A stretch of DNA of 64,000 nt from Streptomyces sp. WM4235 (GTDB lineage Bacteria; Actinomycetota; Actinomycetes; Streptomycetales; Streptomycetaceae): assembly GCF_001279725.1 (NCBI RefSeq), contig NZ_LGDE01000148.1:20376-84375 (forward strand), in the 5' to 3' direction. The stretch's first letter is position 1, and every line of letters starts with the position of its first letter. Positions 28,612 to 38,090 of the stretch are shown piece by piece. A model generated the notes under the pieces. It was not told the origin of the DNA and ran no database searches. It saw only the letters and a list, made by a program, of their open reading frames with translations. Position numbers and translations under genes: made by a program.

Positions 28612-29850
28612 ATGACGACGACCTCGCATCAGAACAAGCGCCGGCTGCGGCGCGGAGCCGCGGCGGTGGCCCTCGCGGCCGTCCTCGGCGCGGCAGCCGC
28701 CCCGGCGGCCCTCGCCTCGCCCACCGCCGCCGTCCGGGCCCCGGCCGCCCGGGGCGCCCTGATCTCCGTCACCCCGGTCGACACCCTCGACCGCGCCGGC
28801 GTCACCGCCGAGCTCGGCGCCCTCGGGGTCGACACCGCGGGCGTCCGGTACGGCGTCCGCGCGTACCGGATCACCTACGCCACCGTCGACCCGAAGGGCC
28901 GCCCCACCACGGCCACCGGGCTGCTGGTCCTGCCGCGCGGCGGCCCGGCCCGGCCCGACCTGGTGTCCGACACCCACGGGACCGTCGCCCACCGCGACAG
29001 CGCGCCGAGCGGGGGCAAGGGCTACAACCGGCTCACCCCGTACCTGCACGCCTCGGCCGGCCGTGCCGTCGCCGCGCCGGACTACCTCGGCCTCGGCGGC
29101 GGCACCGGACCCCACCCCTACATGGACACCCGCTCGGCCGTCACCGCCACCGTCGACATGCTCAAGGCCTCCCGCACCGCGGCCGACCGGCTGGGCCGCC
29201 CCGTGACCCGGGACGTGTACGCCACCGGCTTCTCCCAGGGCGGCCAGGTGGCCATGGCCGTCGGCCGCGAACTCTCCGCGGGCCGGGACGGACTGCGGCT
29301 GCGCGCCCTGGCCCCGATGGCCGGCCCCTACGACCTGTCGGGGTCCGAGATACCCGGGATCGCGGACGGCCGGGTCGCGCCGCGCACCGCCGTCTTCTAC
29401 CTCTCGTACTTCCTGACGGCCCAGAACAGGCTCCACCCGCTCTACAAGGACCCGGCCGAGGTGTTCCGCCCGCCCTACGCGCGGATGGTGGAGGGCCTGT
29501 TCGACGGGACGCACCCGGAGGAGGAGATCGTCGCCGCGCTGCCCGCGACCCCCGAGGAGCTGCTCACCCCGGCCTGGTCCGAGAACGTCCGCGCCCCGCG
29601 CGGCGCCCTGCGCACCGCCCTGCGGGCCAACGACGGCGCCTGCGACTGGAAGCCGGACGTGCCGGTACGGCTCTACGCGGGCGGCGCCGACACGGACGTG
29701 CCGATCGCCAACTCCCGTGCCTGCGCCGCCGACCTGGCCCGCCGCGGGGTCCGGGCGAAGGTCGTCGACCAGGGCCCGGACGCGGACCACTTCACGACGG
29801 CCCTCAGGTCGGCCCCCCAGGTGGTGCGCTGGTTCGACGCGCTGTCGTAG
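28612..29850 (+). CDS. Secreted alpha/beta hydrolase, secretory lipase (LIP)-like
   Basis: The 412 residues open with a signal peptide (about 1-36; KRRLRRGAAAVALAAV... ALA). An alpha/beta hydrolase follows with the nucleophile elbow GFSQGG (about 204-209), an Asp-rich region near ADTDVP and a His in ADHFTTAL as likely triad members. The family covers triacylglycerol lipases and ester hydrolases, so the exact substrate is open. It acts outside the cell. Confidence 0.88.
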   Translation: MTTTSHQNKRRLRRGAAAVALAAVLGAAAAPAALASPTAAVRAPAARGALISVTPVDTLDRAGVTAELGALGVDTAGVRYGVRAYRITYATVDPKGRPTTATGLLVLPRGGPARPDLVSDTHGTVAHRDSAPSGGKGYNRLTPYLHASAGRAVAAPDYLGLGGGTGPHPYMDTRSAVTATVDMLKASRTAADRLGRPVTRDVYATGFSQGGQVAMAVGRELSAGRDGLRLRALAPMAGPYDLSGSEIPGIADGRVAPRTAVFYLSYFLTAQNRLHPLYKDPAEVFRPPYARMVEGLFDGTHPEEEIVAALPATPEELLTPAWSENVRAPRGALRTALRANDGACDWKPDVPVRLYAGGADTDVPIANSRACAADLARRGVRAKVVDQGPDADHFTTALRSAPQVVRWFDALS

Positions 29851-29870
29851 GGCGCCTCGGGGATCAGGGC

Positions 29871-30992
29871 CTAGGAGATCGCGGTGCGGAGCCGGACCAC
29901 GTCGATCGGCTCGGTCTCGTCGTGCTCCGTCAGGTCGATGACCTGGCCCACCGCACGGTGCTCGGGGGTCACCGGCTTGAACTCCGGGTCGCCGGCCGCG
30001 CGCACGGTCTCCGCCTTGTGCACGGCGAGGACCTCGGCGCCGACCACGTCGGCGAGGTCCTCGTTCTGCACGGCCTCGATCGCCGCACGGGCCTGCGCGG
30101 CGTTCTTGGTGCCGAAGAAGTCGAAGCCGCCCTCGACGCGCGAGGCGGAGCGCCTCGGGGCGGTGTACGGGGCCACGGTCGCCGCCGGCCGCCGCGCCGG
30201 AACGGCGGACGCCCGGTCACCGGCCGCCGTACGGCCGTGTGCCTCGGTGGTACGGGCCGCACCGGACGTCGTGGCCGGGGCGCCGGCGGGCGCGGCGCCG
30301 GAAGTGCGGGCGCCGGGGGTCGGGGCCCCGGGGGTCGGGTCGGCGCCCGGGGTCGGGTCGGCGCCGGGCGCCAGGGCCTTGGGGCGCGCCTCGGCCCGCT
30401 CCCGGCCCTTGCGCACCAACGCCGCCATCGCCGCGTTGGCGCGGGCGTAGCCGATCGCGGTCGGCGCCCCGGCGGCGGTGCGCTCCTGTGACGGGGCCGG
30501 GAGCTCCTTGGGCGCGCCCGGGCCCGAGGCGGCCTCGATGGCCAGCAGTCGGCGCCCTTCGAGGGCGGTGGCCCGCTCCGTCTCGGCGGTGGCGTACCGG
30601 CGCAGCAGCGCGGCGTGCTCGCCGCGCAGGCCCGCGAGTTCGACCCGCTTGGCGCGCAGCTTCGTGTCGAGCCTGGCGCGCAGCATGCGGGCTTCCTCGA
30701 GGTCGGATTCGAGCTCGGCTATCCGCTCGTCCGTCTTCCACTCGTCCTTGACCCGTTCTCGGGTCAGTTCGGCCACCCGGCGGCCGGCCGAGCGGTCCCA
30801 GGAGCGCATGACGACGGCGCCGGCCAGGCCCGAGGCGGCCGTGAGGGCCACGAGGAGGCGCCACGCGGCGCCGCCTTCGGGTCCCGCGAGCAGCCAGGCC
30901 GCGCCGGCGCCGGCCACGGAGACACCGGCGACGAGCGTCGGCGTGAGCAGTCGGTGCAGGGGTTCTGGATTGCGGTGGCGTCCACGGGGCAT
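29871..30992 (-). CDS. Membrane protein with coiled coil and Pro/Ala-rich linker
   Basis: The 373 residues begin with a basic N-terminus and two hydrophobic helices (about 17-60), then a strong heptad-rich coiled coil at about 70-150. A long Pro/Ala/Gly linker with PTPGA repeats separates this from a conserved C-terminus (FDFFGTKNAAQARAAIEAVQNEDLADVVGAEV). No enzyme motif is visible. Function unknown; a cell-envelope scaffolding role would fit the shape. It is downstream of proX on the same strand, separated by a hairpin. Confidence 0.8.
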   Translation of the reverse strand: MPRGRHRNPEPLHRLLTPTLVAGVSVAGAGAAWLLAGPEGGAAWRLLVALTAASGLAGAVVMRSWDRSAGRRVAELTRERVKDEWKTDERIAELESDLEEARMLRARLDTKLRAKRVELAGLRGEHAALLRRYATAETERATALEGRRLLAIEAASGPGAPKELPAPSQERTAAGAPTAIGYARANAAMAALVRKGRERAEARPKALAPGADPTPGADPTPGAPTPGARTSGAAPAGAPATTSGAARTTEAHGRTAAGDRASAVPARRPAATVAPYTAPRRSASRVEGGFDFFGTKNAAQARAAIEAVQNEDLADVVGAEVLAVHKAETVRAAGDPEFKPVTPEHRAVGQVIDLTEHDETEPIDVVRLRTAIS

Positions 30993-31033
30993 GGCCTGAA
31001 ATTTACAGGGAGTAGGTGGGGTGTGGGGAAGCC

Positions 31034-31055
31034 GCCCGGCAATCTCTTGCCGGGC
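31034..31055. terminator. 9-bp hairpin between proX and the coiled-coil gene
   Basis: GCCCGGCAA (31034-31042) pairs perfectly with TTGCCGGGC (31047-31055) around TCTC. It lies 50 bp after the proX stop on the minus strand. No T-run follows, so it may be a terminator or a transcript-end stabiliser. Confidence 0.5.
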
Positions 31056-31104
31056 AGTTACCCGTCATTTCCGCATCAATCGCGTAACTGATCTTGCTGT
31101 GAGG

Positions 31105-32094
31105 CTACTTCTTCAGCAGACCCTTGGATTCCAGGTACGCCTTGGCCACATCGGCGGGCTTCGCGCGCTCCGCGTCCACCTTGCGGTTGAGGTCGACGAG
31201 GTCCGCCGTCGTCAGTGCCTTGGTGAGCTTGTCGAGCGCGGCGGCGACCTCCGGGGCGCCCGCGTCCTTGGCGTTGACCACCGGCAGGACGTTGTCGGCG
31301 TTCTGGAGCTTCTTGTCGTCCTCCAGCAGGACCAGGCCGAAGGAGTCGAGCGTGGCGTCGGTGGTCGTGGTCAGCACCAGCTGGTCCACACCGTCCTTGA
31401 CGGCCTGCTTGGACTGGGGGGTGCCGACGCCCTTGGGGTCGATGCCGGCGACGGAGATGCCGTACGTCTTCTCCAACCCGGGCGCGCAGAAGGGACGGAC
31501 GGTGCACTCGTCGCCCGCCGCGATCTTCACCTTCAGGCCCGACCTGCCCAGGTCCGAGAGGGTCTTGAGCTTGTTCTTCTCGGCGAACTCCTTGGTCACC
31601 GCGAAGGCGTTCTGGTCGACCGCCTCGCCCGCCGGGAGCGCCTTGATGCCGAGCGGCGTCGCGAGCTTCTCCAGCGCCGCCACCGTCGCCGCCGCGTCGC
31701 TGGAGGCGACCGGCTTGTCCTTCGGCGCGTCCTTGCCGTTGACCTTGGCGTTGAGGAACTCGGCGAGGGTGGCCGCGTACTCCGGGACGACGTCGATCTC
31801 GCCCTTCTCCAGCGAGGGCTCGTACAGCTCACGGTTGTTGACCGTGGTGATCGAGGTGGAGTAGCCGGCGTCCTTCAGGACCTGTGCGTACAGCTCCGCC
31901 AGCACGTTGGACTCGGTGAAGCCGGCCGCGCCGACCACCAGCTTGCCCTTGGCGCCCCCGCCCGAGGAGGAGGCCGGGGCGGACGAGCCGCCGTCCTTGG
32001 CCTTCTCCAGACTGTCGCCACCGCACGCGGCGAGCGAGACGGTCAGGGCCACCGCGCCCAGTGCCGCGCCGAGAACGCGCGTGGACTTGCTCAT
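31105..32094 (-). CDS. Substrate-binding lipoprotein of a ProX/OpuC-type ABC transporter
   Basis: The 329 residues begin with a lipoprotein signal ending at Cys24 (LAACGGD). The mature part is a ProX/OsmX-type domain (GAAGFTESNVLAELYAQVL, VPEYAATL) that binds quaternary amines such as glycine betaine, choline or a related compound. It is third in the minus-strand run permease-permease-binding protein. Substrate cannot be fixed from sequence; osmoprotectant uptake is the default, but ergothioneine-type binding is an alternative. Confidence 0.9.
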   Translation of the reverse strand: MSKSTRVLGAALGAVALTVSLAACGGDSLEKAKDGGSSAPASSSGGGAKGKLVVGAAGFTESNVLAELYAQVLKDAGYSTSITTVNNRELYEPSLEKGEIDVVPEYAATLAEFLNAKVNGKDAPKDKPVASSDAAATVAALEKLATPLGIKALPAGEAVDQNAFAVTKEFAEKNKLKTLSDLGRSGLKVKIAAGDECTVRPFCAPGLEKTYGISVAGIDPKGVGTPQSKQAVKDGVDQLVLTTTTDATLDSFGLVLLEDDKKLQNADNVLPVVNAKDAGAPEVAAALDKLTKALTTADLVDLNRKVDAERAKPADVAKAYLESKGLLKK

Positions 32095-32158
32095 GGTTGC
32101 TCCTCCAGGGAGTGAGTACAGCGGGAAGGAAAAGAGGTGACGGGGCCGGCGGCAGGGC

Positions 32159-32830
32159 TCAGCGGGCCACCGACGGGCGCCGCAGGAGGAGCCGGTCGAC
32201 GGCCACCAGCACGCCCTCCACCAGCAGGGCCAGCAGCGCCACCAGAAGGGCGCCGGCGACCACCTGGGCGGTGTCGAAGGTGTTGAAGCCGGCGGTGATG
32301 ATCCGGCCCAGACCGCCCTGGCCGACCATGGCCGCGATGGTGGCGGTGGCGATGACCTGGACCGCGCCCGAGCGCAGCCCCGTCATGACGAGTCCGCGCG
32401 CGAGCGGCAGTTCCACGCGCAGGAACAGCTGTGTCCCGGACATGCCCATCCCCCTCGCCGCCTCGACCACCGAGCGGTCCACCTCGCGCATACCCACATA
32501 CGCGTTGGTCAGCAGCGGCGGGATGGCGAACAGGACGAGCGCGACGATGGTGGGCAGGTACCCCGCGCTGCGCAGCGGCGAGACCATGAACAGGGCCAGC
32601 ACCGCGAAGACGGGGATCGCCCGGCCGACATTGGACACGTTCACCGCGAGGGCCCCGCCCTTGCCGAGGTGGCCGAGCCACAGGCCGATCGGCAGCGCCA
32701 CCGCGCAGGCGACGGCCAGGGCGATCCCGCTGACGTACACGTGCTCGCCGAGCCGGTGCCAGACACCGTTCTCGCCGGCCCAGTTGGCACCGTCGGCCAG
32801 CCAGTCCCAGGCCTCGCCCAGTACGCCCAT
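32159..32830 (-). CDS. ABC transporter permease (OpuCB/ProW type)
   Basis: The 223 residues form five to six hydrophobic helices and contain the permease EAA-loop region (VEAARGMGMSGTQLFLRVELPLA). It is the second of two permeases of the same importer. It starts three bases after the stop of the upstream permease and is followed 64 bp later by the binding-protein gene. Confidence 0.93.
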   Translation of the reverse strand: MGVLGEAWDWLADGANWAGENGVWHRLGEHVYVSGIALAVACAVALPIGLWLGHLGKGGALAVNVSNVGRAIPVFAVLALFMVSPLRSAGYLPTIVALVLFAIPPLLTNAYVGMREVDRSVVEAARGMGMSGTQLFLRVELPLARGLVMTGLRSGAVQVIATATIAAMVGQGGLGRIITAGFNTFDTAQVVAGALLVALLALLVEGVLVAVDRLLLRRPSVAR

Positions 32831-32833
32831 GGC

Positions 32834-33562
32834 TCAGACCTCCTTGGCGACGGGTGCCGGAGCCCGCTTGAAGAAACGTTTCCTCGGAGCGGGCGCGGAG
32901 GCCCGGGTCCAGGGCGTGAGCAGTCTCTGGACCCCGAGCAGCAGCAGATCCGCCACCAGCGCGAGCAGCACGCACAGCACCGAGGCCGTCAGCACCTGGG
33001 CCTTGAAGGAGCTGTTCACGGCCGGCGCGATCAGGTTGCCCAGACCGCCCTTGCCCACGATCGACCCCACGGTCGTCAGCGCGACCGTCGACACCGTGGC
33101 GATACGGACCCCCGCGAGCAGCGCCGGCAGCGCCAGCGGCAGTTCGACCTGCCACAGCAGCCGGCCCGAGCCGTACCCCATGCCGCGCGCGGCCTCCCGC
33201 ACCTCGTCGGGGACCGCTTCCAGGCCGGCCAGCACGTTGCGGACCAGGATGGTCAGCGAATACAGCACCAGACCGGTCACCACCAGCGTGGCCGAGAGCC
33301 CGAAGACCGGCAGCAGCAGGGAGAACATGGCGAGCGAGGGAACCGTGTAGAGCAGGGTGGTCAGACCGAGCACGGGCGCCGCCCAGCCGCGACCGCGGCG
33401 GGCCAGCAGGGCGAGCGGAACGGACACGACGAGCCCGATGACCACCGACAGACCGGTGATCCAGATGTGCTCGACGGTGGCGTCGGTGAGCTCCTGGGAG
33501 CGGGAGGTGACGTACTCCCAACAGATCCAGTCGTTCGCCACCAGACAGCTCTGCCCGGCCAT
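32834..33562 (-). CDS. ABC transporter permease (OpuCD/ProW type)
   Basis: The 242 residues have a short N-terminal segment (MAGQSCLVANDWICW), about six hydrophobic helices and the EAA-loop EAARGMGYGSGRLLWQVELPLA. It is the first gene of the minus-strand run of the importer. A GTG three codons upstream is possible; ATG at 33562 has a GGGGGTG at better spacing. Confidence 0.92.
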   Translation of the reverse strand: MAGQSCLVANDWICWEYVTSRSQELTDATVEHIWITGLSVVIGLVVSVPLALLARRGRGWAAPVLGLTTLLYTVPSLAMFSLLLPVFGLSATLVVTGLVLYSLTILVRNVLAGLEAVPDEVREAARGMGYGSGRLLWQVELPLALPALLAGVRIATVSTVALTTVGSIVGKGGLGNLIAPAVNSSFKAQVLTASVLCVLLALVADLLLLGVQRLLTPWTRASAPAPRKRFFKRAPAPVAKEV

Positions 33563-33729
33563 GCCGCTCACCCCCGCCTCGCTCCGTCAGCCCGTCATCG
33601 CACACGCGTCCGACCCGAGGGCCTGGTCAGACCGACCTTAACCCCAGCCACCGACAATGGCCGGAATCCTTCGCAGTCGGGCAACATGCCCTTCACAAAC
33701 GGCACCCGCGCGTGAGGAAGGATGGTCCG

Positions 33730-34701
33730 GTGATCCGATTCGAGCAAGTGACCAAGCGCTACCCCGACGGGACGACGGCCGTCCGGGATCTCTCCTTCGA
33801 GGTCGCGGAGGGCGAGCTGGTCACCCTGGTCGGCCCGTCCGGCTGCGGCAAGACGACCACGATGAAGATGGTCAACCGGCTGATCGAGCCCACGTCGGGC
33901 CGGATCCTGGTGAACGGCGAGGACATCGCCGCCGCCGACCCCGTCGAGCTGCGCCGCCGCATCGGCTACGTCATCCAGCAGGTCGGCCTGTTCCCGCACA
34001 AGACGGTGCTGGAGAACACGGCGACCGTGCCGCACCTGCTCGGCACCCCGAAGTCCAAGGCCCGCGCCCGCGCGGCGGAGCTGCTGGAACTGGTCGGCCT
34101 CGACCCGGCCGTGTACGGCGGCCGGTACCCGGAGCAGCTCTCCGGCGGGCAGCGCCAGCGGGTCGGCGTGGCCCGGGCCCTGGCCGCCGACCCGCCGGTG
34201 CTGCTGATGGACGAGCCGTTCGGCGCGGTGGACCCGGTGGTCCGCGAGCGGCTCCAGAACGAGTTCCTGGCCCTGCAGAGGACCGTCCGCAAGACGATCC
34301 TGTTGGTCACCCACGACCTGGAGGAGGCCATCCGGCTCGGGGACCGGATCGCCGTCTACGGGACCGGCACCATCGAGCAGTTCGCGAAGCCCGCCACCGT
34401 GCTGGCCGCCCCCGCCACCGACTACGTCGCCTCCTTCGTCGGCACGGACCGGGGGCTCAAGCGCCTCGCGGTCACCCCGGTCGAGACCGCGGACCTCGCG
34501 GAACAGGACCCCGCGCACGGAAAAGCCCCCGCGGCCACGGTGGCGTTGGGGGCGAGTCTCCGCGAGGCCCTCGCGGCCCTCCTCCAGGAGGACGAGGGCC
34601 GCGTCGGGGTCACCGACCCGGACTCCGGCGCGCTCGTCGGCGTACTCACCCCGGAGGGCGTGCACCGGGCGCTGCGCCGGTCCCGACTTCAGGAGGCCTG
34701 A
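33730..34701 (+). CDS. ABC transporter ATPase (OpuCA/ProV type)
   Basis: The 323 residues show Walker A GPSGCGKT (35-42), the Q loop, signature LSGGQRQR (137-144) and Walker B LLMDEP, ending with a single CBS-like unit (REALAALLQEDEGRVGVTDPD...). In OpuA/OpuC systems the CBS part senses ionic strength. It reads away from the two permease genes, so the importer is a split, divergent operon. GTG at 33730 is chosen over one 18 bp upstream because AGGAAGGA lies at the right distance. Confidence 0.94.
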   Translation: MIRFEQVTKRYPDGTTAVRDLSFEVAEGELVTLVGPSGCGKTTTMKMVNRLIEPTSGRILVNGEDIAAADPVELRRRIGYVIQQVGLFPHKTVLENTATVPHLLGTPKSKARARAAELLELVGLDPAVYGGRYPEQLSGGQRQRVGVARALAADPPVLLMDEPFGAVDPVVRERLQNEFLALQRTVRKTILLVTHDLEEAIRLGDRIAVYGTGTIEQFAKPATVLAAPATDYVASFVGTDRGLKRLAVTPVETADLAEQDPAHGKAPAATVALGASLREALAALLQEDEGRVGVTDPDSGALVGVLTPEGVHRALRRSRLQEA

Positions 34702-34704
34702 CCG

Positions 34705-34749
34705 GACCGCCCCCGGCCCGACCGGAAGGCGGCGGGGCCGGGGGCGGTC
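34705..34749. terminator. 15-bp hairpin after the ABC ATPase gene
   Basis: GACCGCCCCCGGCCC (34705-34719) pairs perfectly with 34735-34749, beginning three bases after the ATPase stop. Further copies of GCCGGGGGCGGTC-like sequence and a direct repeat CGGTCAGGCCTGGA (34821 and 34837) follow before the esterase stop at 34840. Confidence 0.65.
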
Positions 34750-34839
34750 GAGCCGGGGGCGGTCGGGCCGGGGCCGGTCACGCCTCGGACGGTGACACCG
34801 GAGGGCGATCAGGCCGGAGACGGTCAGGCCTGGAGGCGG

Positions 34840-35949
34840 TCAGGCCTGGATGCGGCCGCTCATCCACGTCAGCATCGGCGGGATCTCGCGCCGCCAGGGG
34901 TTGAAGTTGTGGCCGCCGCTGTCGAGGATGATCGAGGAGACCCGGTCCGGCCCCTTGACCAGCTTGATGAACTTCTTGGTGTCACCGAGGTTCGGCTCGC
35001 CCTTCTCACTGCTGGTGACCAGGAAGGACGTACCGGCCGGCTTCTTGTTCCGCATGCTGTGCAGCACGTCCGCGCGCTTCTTCAGCTTGTCGTCGCCGTG
35101 GAACAGGTCACCGGTCGTCGGGTCGTCGGGAGCCTCGTAGTACGCGGAGAGGCCGGCGGCGGCGCCGAAGGTCTGCGGGTAGTGCGCGGCGATCTTCAGG
35201 GCGCAGTAGCCGCCCGTCGAGTTGCCGATGAAGCCCATGTTCTGCGGCTTCTTGCCGACCCGGAAGGTGCTCTGGATCGCCTGCGGCAGGTCCTGGCCGA
35301 AGAAGGTCTCGGTCTGCGGGCCGCCGGGTATGTCGACGCACTCGGTGTCACGCGGGGGCGCGATCGTCGGGCGCAGCATCACCAGGATCATCGGCTTCAT
35401 CTTGCCCGCCTTGGACAGGCTGAAGGCCTTCATGGGGTAGTCGAGCCCTTTGACCAGGTTCTCGGCGGTGCCCGGGTAGCCCGTCAGCACGATCGACGCG
35501 GGGAAGTTCTGGTCCTTGTACCGCGGCTGGAAGTACTCCGGCGGCAGCCACACGTACCCGGGGCTCGTTATCCTCGACTTCTGCCCGGTTATGGCAACCT
35601 TCAGGATCTGACCACCGACCTGAGGCTTCCCACCGCCGGGGACGTCCAGCTTCTGCTTGTCGACGACCTTGATGTCCTTGCTGCTCATCGAGTGGTCGAC
35701 GACCTTGCCGATCGACGTCTCCTGACCGAAGAGGTCAGCCCAGGAACCGTAGAAGAGGAACGACTTGTTGGCTCCGAGTCCCACCGCCGCGAACAGCGCC
35801 AACTGCGTGGCGAGCAGGAGACCGACCCGGCCCACGTAAGCGCGCCAGGTGCGGCCCGAGAGCCGAGGCCAGAACCAGAGCGTGAGCGCGAAGAGCACCA
35901 CGCCGGCGATGATGGCCAGGACCAGAACCGTATTACTGGTGAGACCCAT
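34840..35949 (-). CDS. Membrane-anchored esterase-family protein
   Basis: The 369 residues begin with two hydrophobic helices (about 7-26 and 44-62) and then an esterase-D-like alpha/beta hydrolase. The nucleophile elbow is GNSTGG, a variant of GxSxG, with a later Asp and His in SGGHNFNPW. Relatives include mycolyltransferase-like esterases acting outside the cell, but the substrate here is unknown. It is divergent from the MprF-like gene, sharing a 152-bp promoter region. Confidence 0.85.
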   Translation of the reverse strand: MGLTSNTVLVLAIIAGVVLFALTLWFWPRLSGRTWRAYVGRVGLLLATQLALFAAVGLGANKSFLFYGSWADLFGQETSIGKVVDHSMSSKDIKVVDKQKLDVPGGGKPQVGGQILKVAITGQKSRITSPGYVWLPPEYFQPRYKDQNFPASIVLTGYPGTAENLVKGLDYPMKAFSLSKAGKMKPMILVMLRPTIAPPRDTECVDIPGGPQTETFFGQDLPQAIQSTFRVGKKPQNMGFIGNSTGGYCALKIAAHYPQTFGAAAGLSAYYEAPDDPTTGDLFHGDDKLKKRADVLHSMRNKKPAGTSFLVTSSEKGEPNLGDTKKFIKLVKGPDRVSSIILDSGGHNFNPWRREIPPMLTWMSGRIQA

Positions 35950-36101
35950 GAGCAGTCAGTCGTCTTTCTGATGGCAGGACGGGAAATTTCCGACGGAAGA
36001 GTGAACCCGCTCCCCGTCGATGTCGTCCTAATGGACGCACCACACCCCGGAGGCTGTTGCGGCCTTCGGCCACATGATCTCTCGCGGAGCAACGGGAAGC
36101 G

Positions 36102-37952
36102 ATGTCTAGCAGGATAGATGGCGATAAGTCGGGACAGGTTCCGAGCGGGGTGCGCCGAATCCTCCGTGGCCCACGGCCGGAGTCGGTACCCGGCCTGGTA
36201 GGTACGGCCGTCATGATCGTCGGCCTTCTGGACATCGCGGCGGGAGTCTTCCCGCGATTCCGACACAGCAGGTTCCACGCGGTCACCGAGGTGCTCCCGG
36301 GCTCCCTCGGCCCGTTCGCCGCCGCCCTCTCCATCAGCGCCGGCGTCCTGCTCCTGCTGCTGGCCCACGGCCTCAAGCGGCACAAGCGGCGCGCCTGGCG
36401 CGCCTCCGTCGTCCTGCTCCCCGCCGGTGCGGTGGCGCAGTTCACCTACCGGCACTCCGTCATCGGCGTGATCATCGCGGCGGTGCTCCTCGCCCTGCTC
36501 CTGCGCCACCAGAACGAGTTCAAGGCACTGCCGGACCCGCGCAGCCGCTGGAAGGCGCTGGCCAACTTCGTGCTGATGAGCGCCGGCTCCATCGGCCTCG
36601 GCCTGGTCATCGTCAACGTCCACCCGGGCAAGGTCGTCGGCGACCCCAGCCTCTACGAGCAGATCAGCCACGTCGTGTACGGCCTCTTCGGCATCGAGGG
36701 CCCCGTGGAGTACGCGGGCCGGGTCTCCTGGACCGTCGGCTACTCCCTCGGCGCGCTCGGCATGCTCACCGCGGTCACCACGATCTACCTGGCCCTGCGC
36801 CCCGAGCACCCGGCCGCGCGACTCACCGCCGACGACGAGACCAAGCTGCGCGAGCTGCTCTCCCGGCACGGCGGCCGTGACTCCCTCGGCCACTTCGCGC
36901 TCCGCCGCGACAAGGCCGTCGTCTTCTCCCCCAGCGGCAAGGCCGCCGTCACCTACCGCGTCGTCTCCGGCGTGATGCTCGCCTCCGGCGACCCGGTCGG
37001 CGACGTCGAGGCCTGGCCCGGCGCCATCGAACGCTTCATGGAGGAGGCCAAGGCCCACTCCTGGACCCCGGCCGTCATGGGCTGCAGCGAGACCGGGGGC
37101 GAGGTCTGGACCCGGGAAACCGGTCTGGACGCCCTGGAGCTGGGTGACGAGGCGATTGTCGATGTCAAAGACTTCTCCCTCTCCGGCCGCGCCATGCGCA
37201 ATGTCCGCCAGATGGTGAAGCGCATCGAGCGCAACGGCTACACCACCAAGGTGCGCCGGGTGAGCGATCTCACCGAACGCGAACTCGAACAGGTCCGCGG
37301 CGCCGCCGACGCGTGGCGCGGCACCGACACCGAGCGCGGCTTCTCCATGGCCCTCGGCCGGGTCGGCGACCCGGGCGACGGCGACTGCTTCATCGCCACC
37401 GCGCACCGCGAGGAGGAGGGCGACACCAGCCCGTTCGGCGACCTGAAGGCCGTCCTGCACTTCGTCCCCTGGGGCAAGGACGGCATGTCGCTGGAGCTGA
37501 TGCGCCGCGACCGGGCCGCCGACCCCGGCATGAACGAACTCCTGATCGTGGCCTCCCTGGAGGCCGCCCCCGCACTGAAGATCGAGAAGGTCTCCCTGAA
37601 CTTCGCGATGTTCCGCTCGGCCCTCGCCCGCGGCGAGAAGATCGGCGCCGGCCCGGTGCTGCGCATGTGGCGCGGCCTGCTGGTCTTCCTGTCCCGCTGG
37701 TTCCAGATCGAGTCCCTGTACAAGTTCAACGCGAAGTTCCGCCCCCGCTGGGAACCCCGCTTCGTCGTCTTCCGGCACACCCGCGACCTGCCCCGCATCG
37801 GCTTCGCCGCGATGCAGGCCGAGGGGTTCGTCACGCTGGCACTGCCCCGGCTGTTCGCCGGCCGCCGCCGCCCCAAGCCGGTCCGCGACTGCGCCCACCA
37901 CCAGATAGCGAAGGTGCCGACCCAAGCCGAGCGCGAGGTCCAGGCGGCCTGA
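36102..37952 (+). CDS. MprF-like phosphatidylglycerol lysyltransferase-domain protein (DUF2156)
   Basis: The 616 residues have an N-terminal membrane part with about five hydrophobic segments (25-60, 75-130, 160-235) and a C-terminal GNAT-like DUF2156 domain (about 260-590; e.g. VVFSPSGKAAVTYRVVSG, DVKDFSLSGRAMRNVRQMVKR). MprF transfers lysine from Lys-tRNA to phosphatidylglycerol, altering surface charge. This protein lacks the full 14-helix flippase of MprF, so aminoacyl-lipid synthesis is inferred, and the amino acid is unknown. A terminator follows directly. Confidence 0.88.
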   Translation: MSSRIDGDKSGQVPSGVRRILRGPRPESVPGLVGTAVMIVGLLDIAAGVFPRFRHSRFHAVTEVLPGSLGPFAAALSISAGVLLLLLAHGLKRHKRRAWRASVVLLPAGAVAQFTYRHSVIGVIIAAVLLALLLRHQNEFKALPDPRSRWKALANFVLMSAGSIGLGLVIVNVHPGKVVGDPSLYEQISHVVYGLFGIEGPVEYAGRVSWTVGYSLGALGMLTAVTTIYLALRPEHPAARLTADDETKLRELLSRHGGRDSLGHFALRRDKAVVFSPSGKAAVTYRVVSGVMLASGDPVGDVEAWPGAIERFMEEAKAHSWTPAVMGCSETGGEVWTRETGLDALELGDEAIVDVKDFSLSGRAMRNVRQMVKRIERNGYTTKVRRVSDLTERELEQVRGAADAWRGTDTERGFSMALGRVGDPGDGDCFIATAHREEEGDTSPFGDLKAVLHFVPWGKDGMSLELMRRDRAADPGMNELLIVASLEAAPALKIEKVSLNFAMFRSALARGEKIGAGPVLRMWRGLLVFLSRWFQIESLYKFNAKFRPRWEPRFVVFRHTRDLPRIGFAAMQAEGFVTLALPRLFAGRRRPKPVRDCAHHQIAKVPTQAEREVQAA

Positions 37953-37976
37953 GCCCGCCCGGACCCGACCGCGCCC

Positions 37977-38019
37977 CGGACGGCCCCGCCCCCACCCGGG
38001 CGGGGCCGTCCGCTTTCCG
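37977..38019 (+). terminator. Terminator of the MprF-like gene
   Basis: A 15-bp perfect stem (37977-37991 with 37998-38012) and a six-base loop, followed by CTTTCC on the plus strand, starts 25 bp after the stop codon. Confidence 0.8.
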
Positions 38020-38090
38020 CGGGCCCCTCGACACAGGGCCGAAACGTCTCGGAGCCCTGTCATATCCAGGTCAGCTCTACTCTTGGACCC

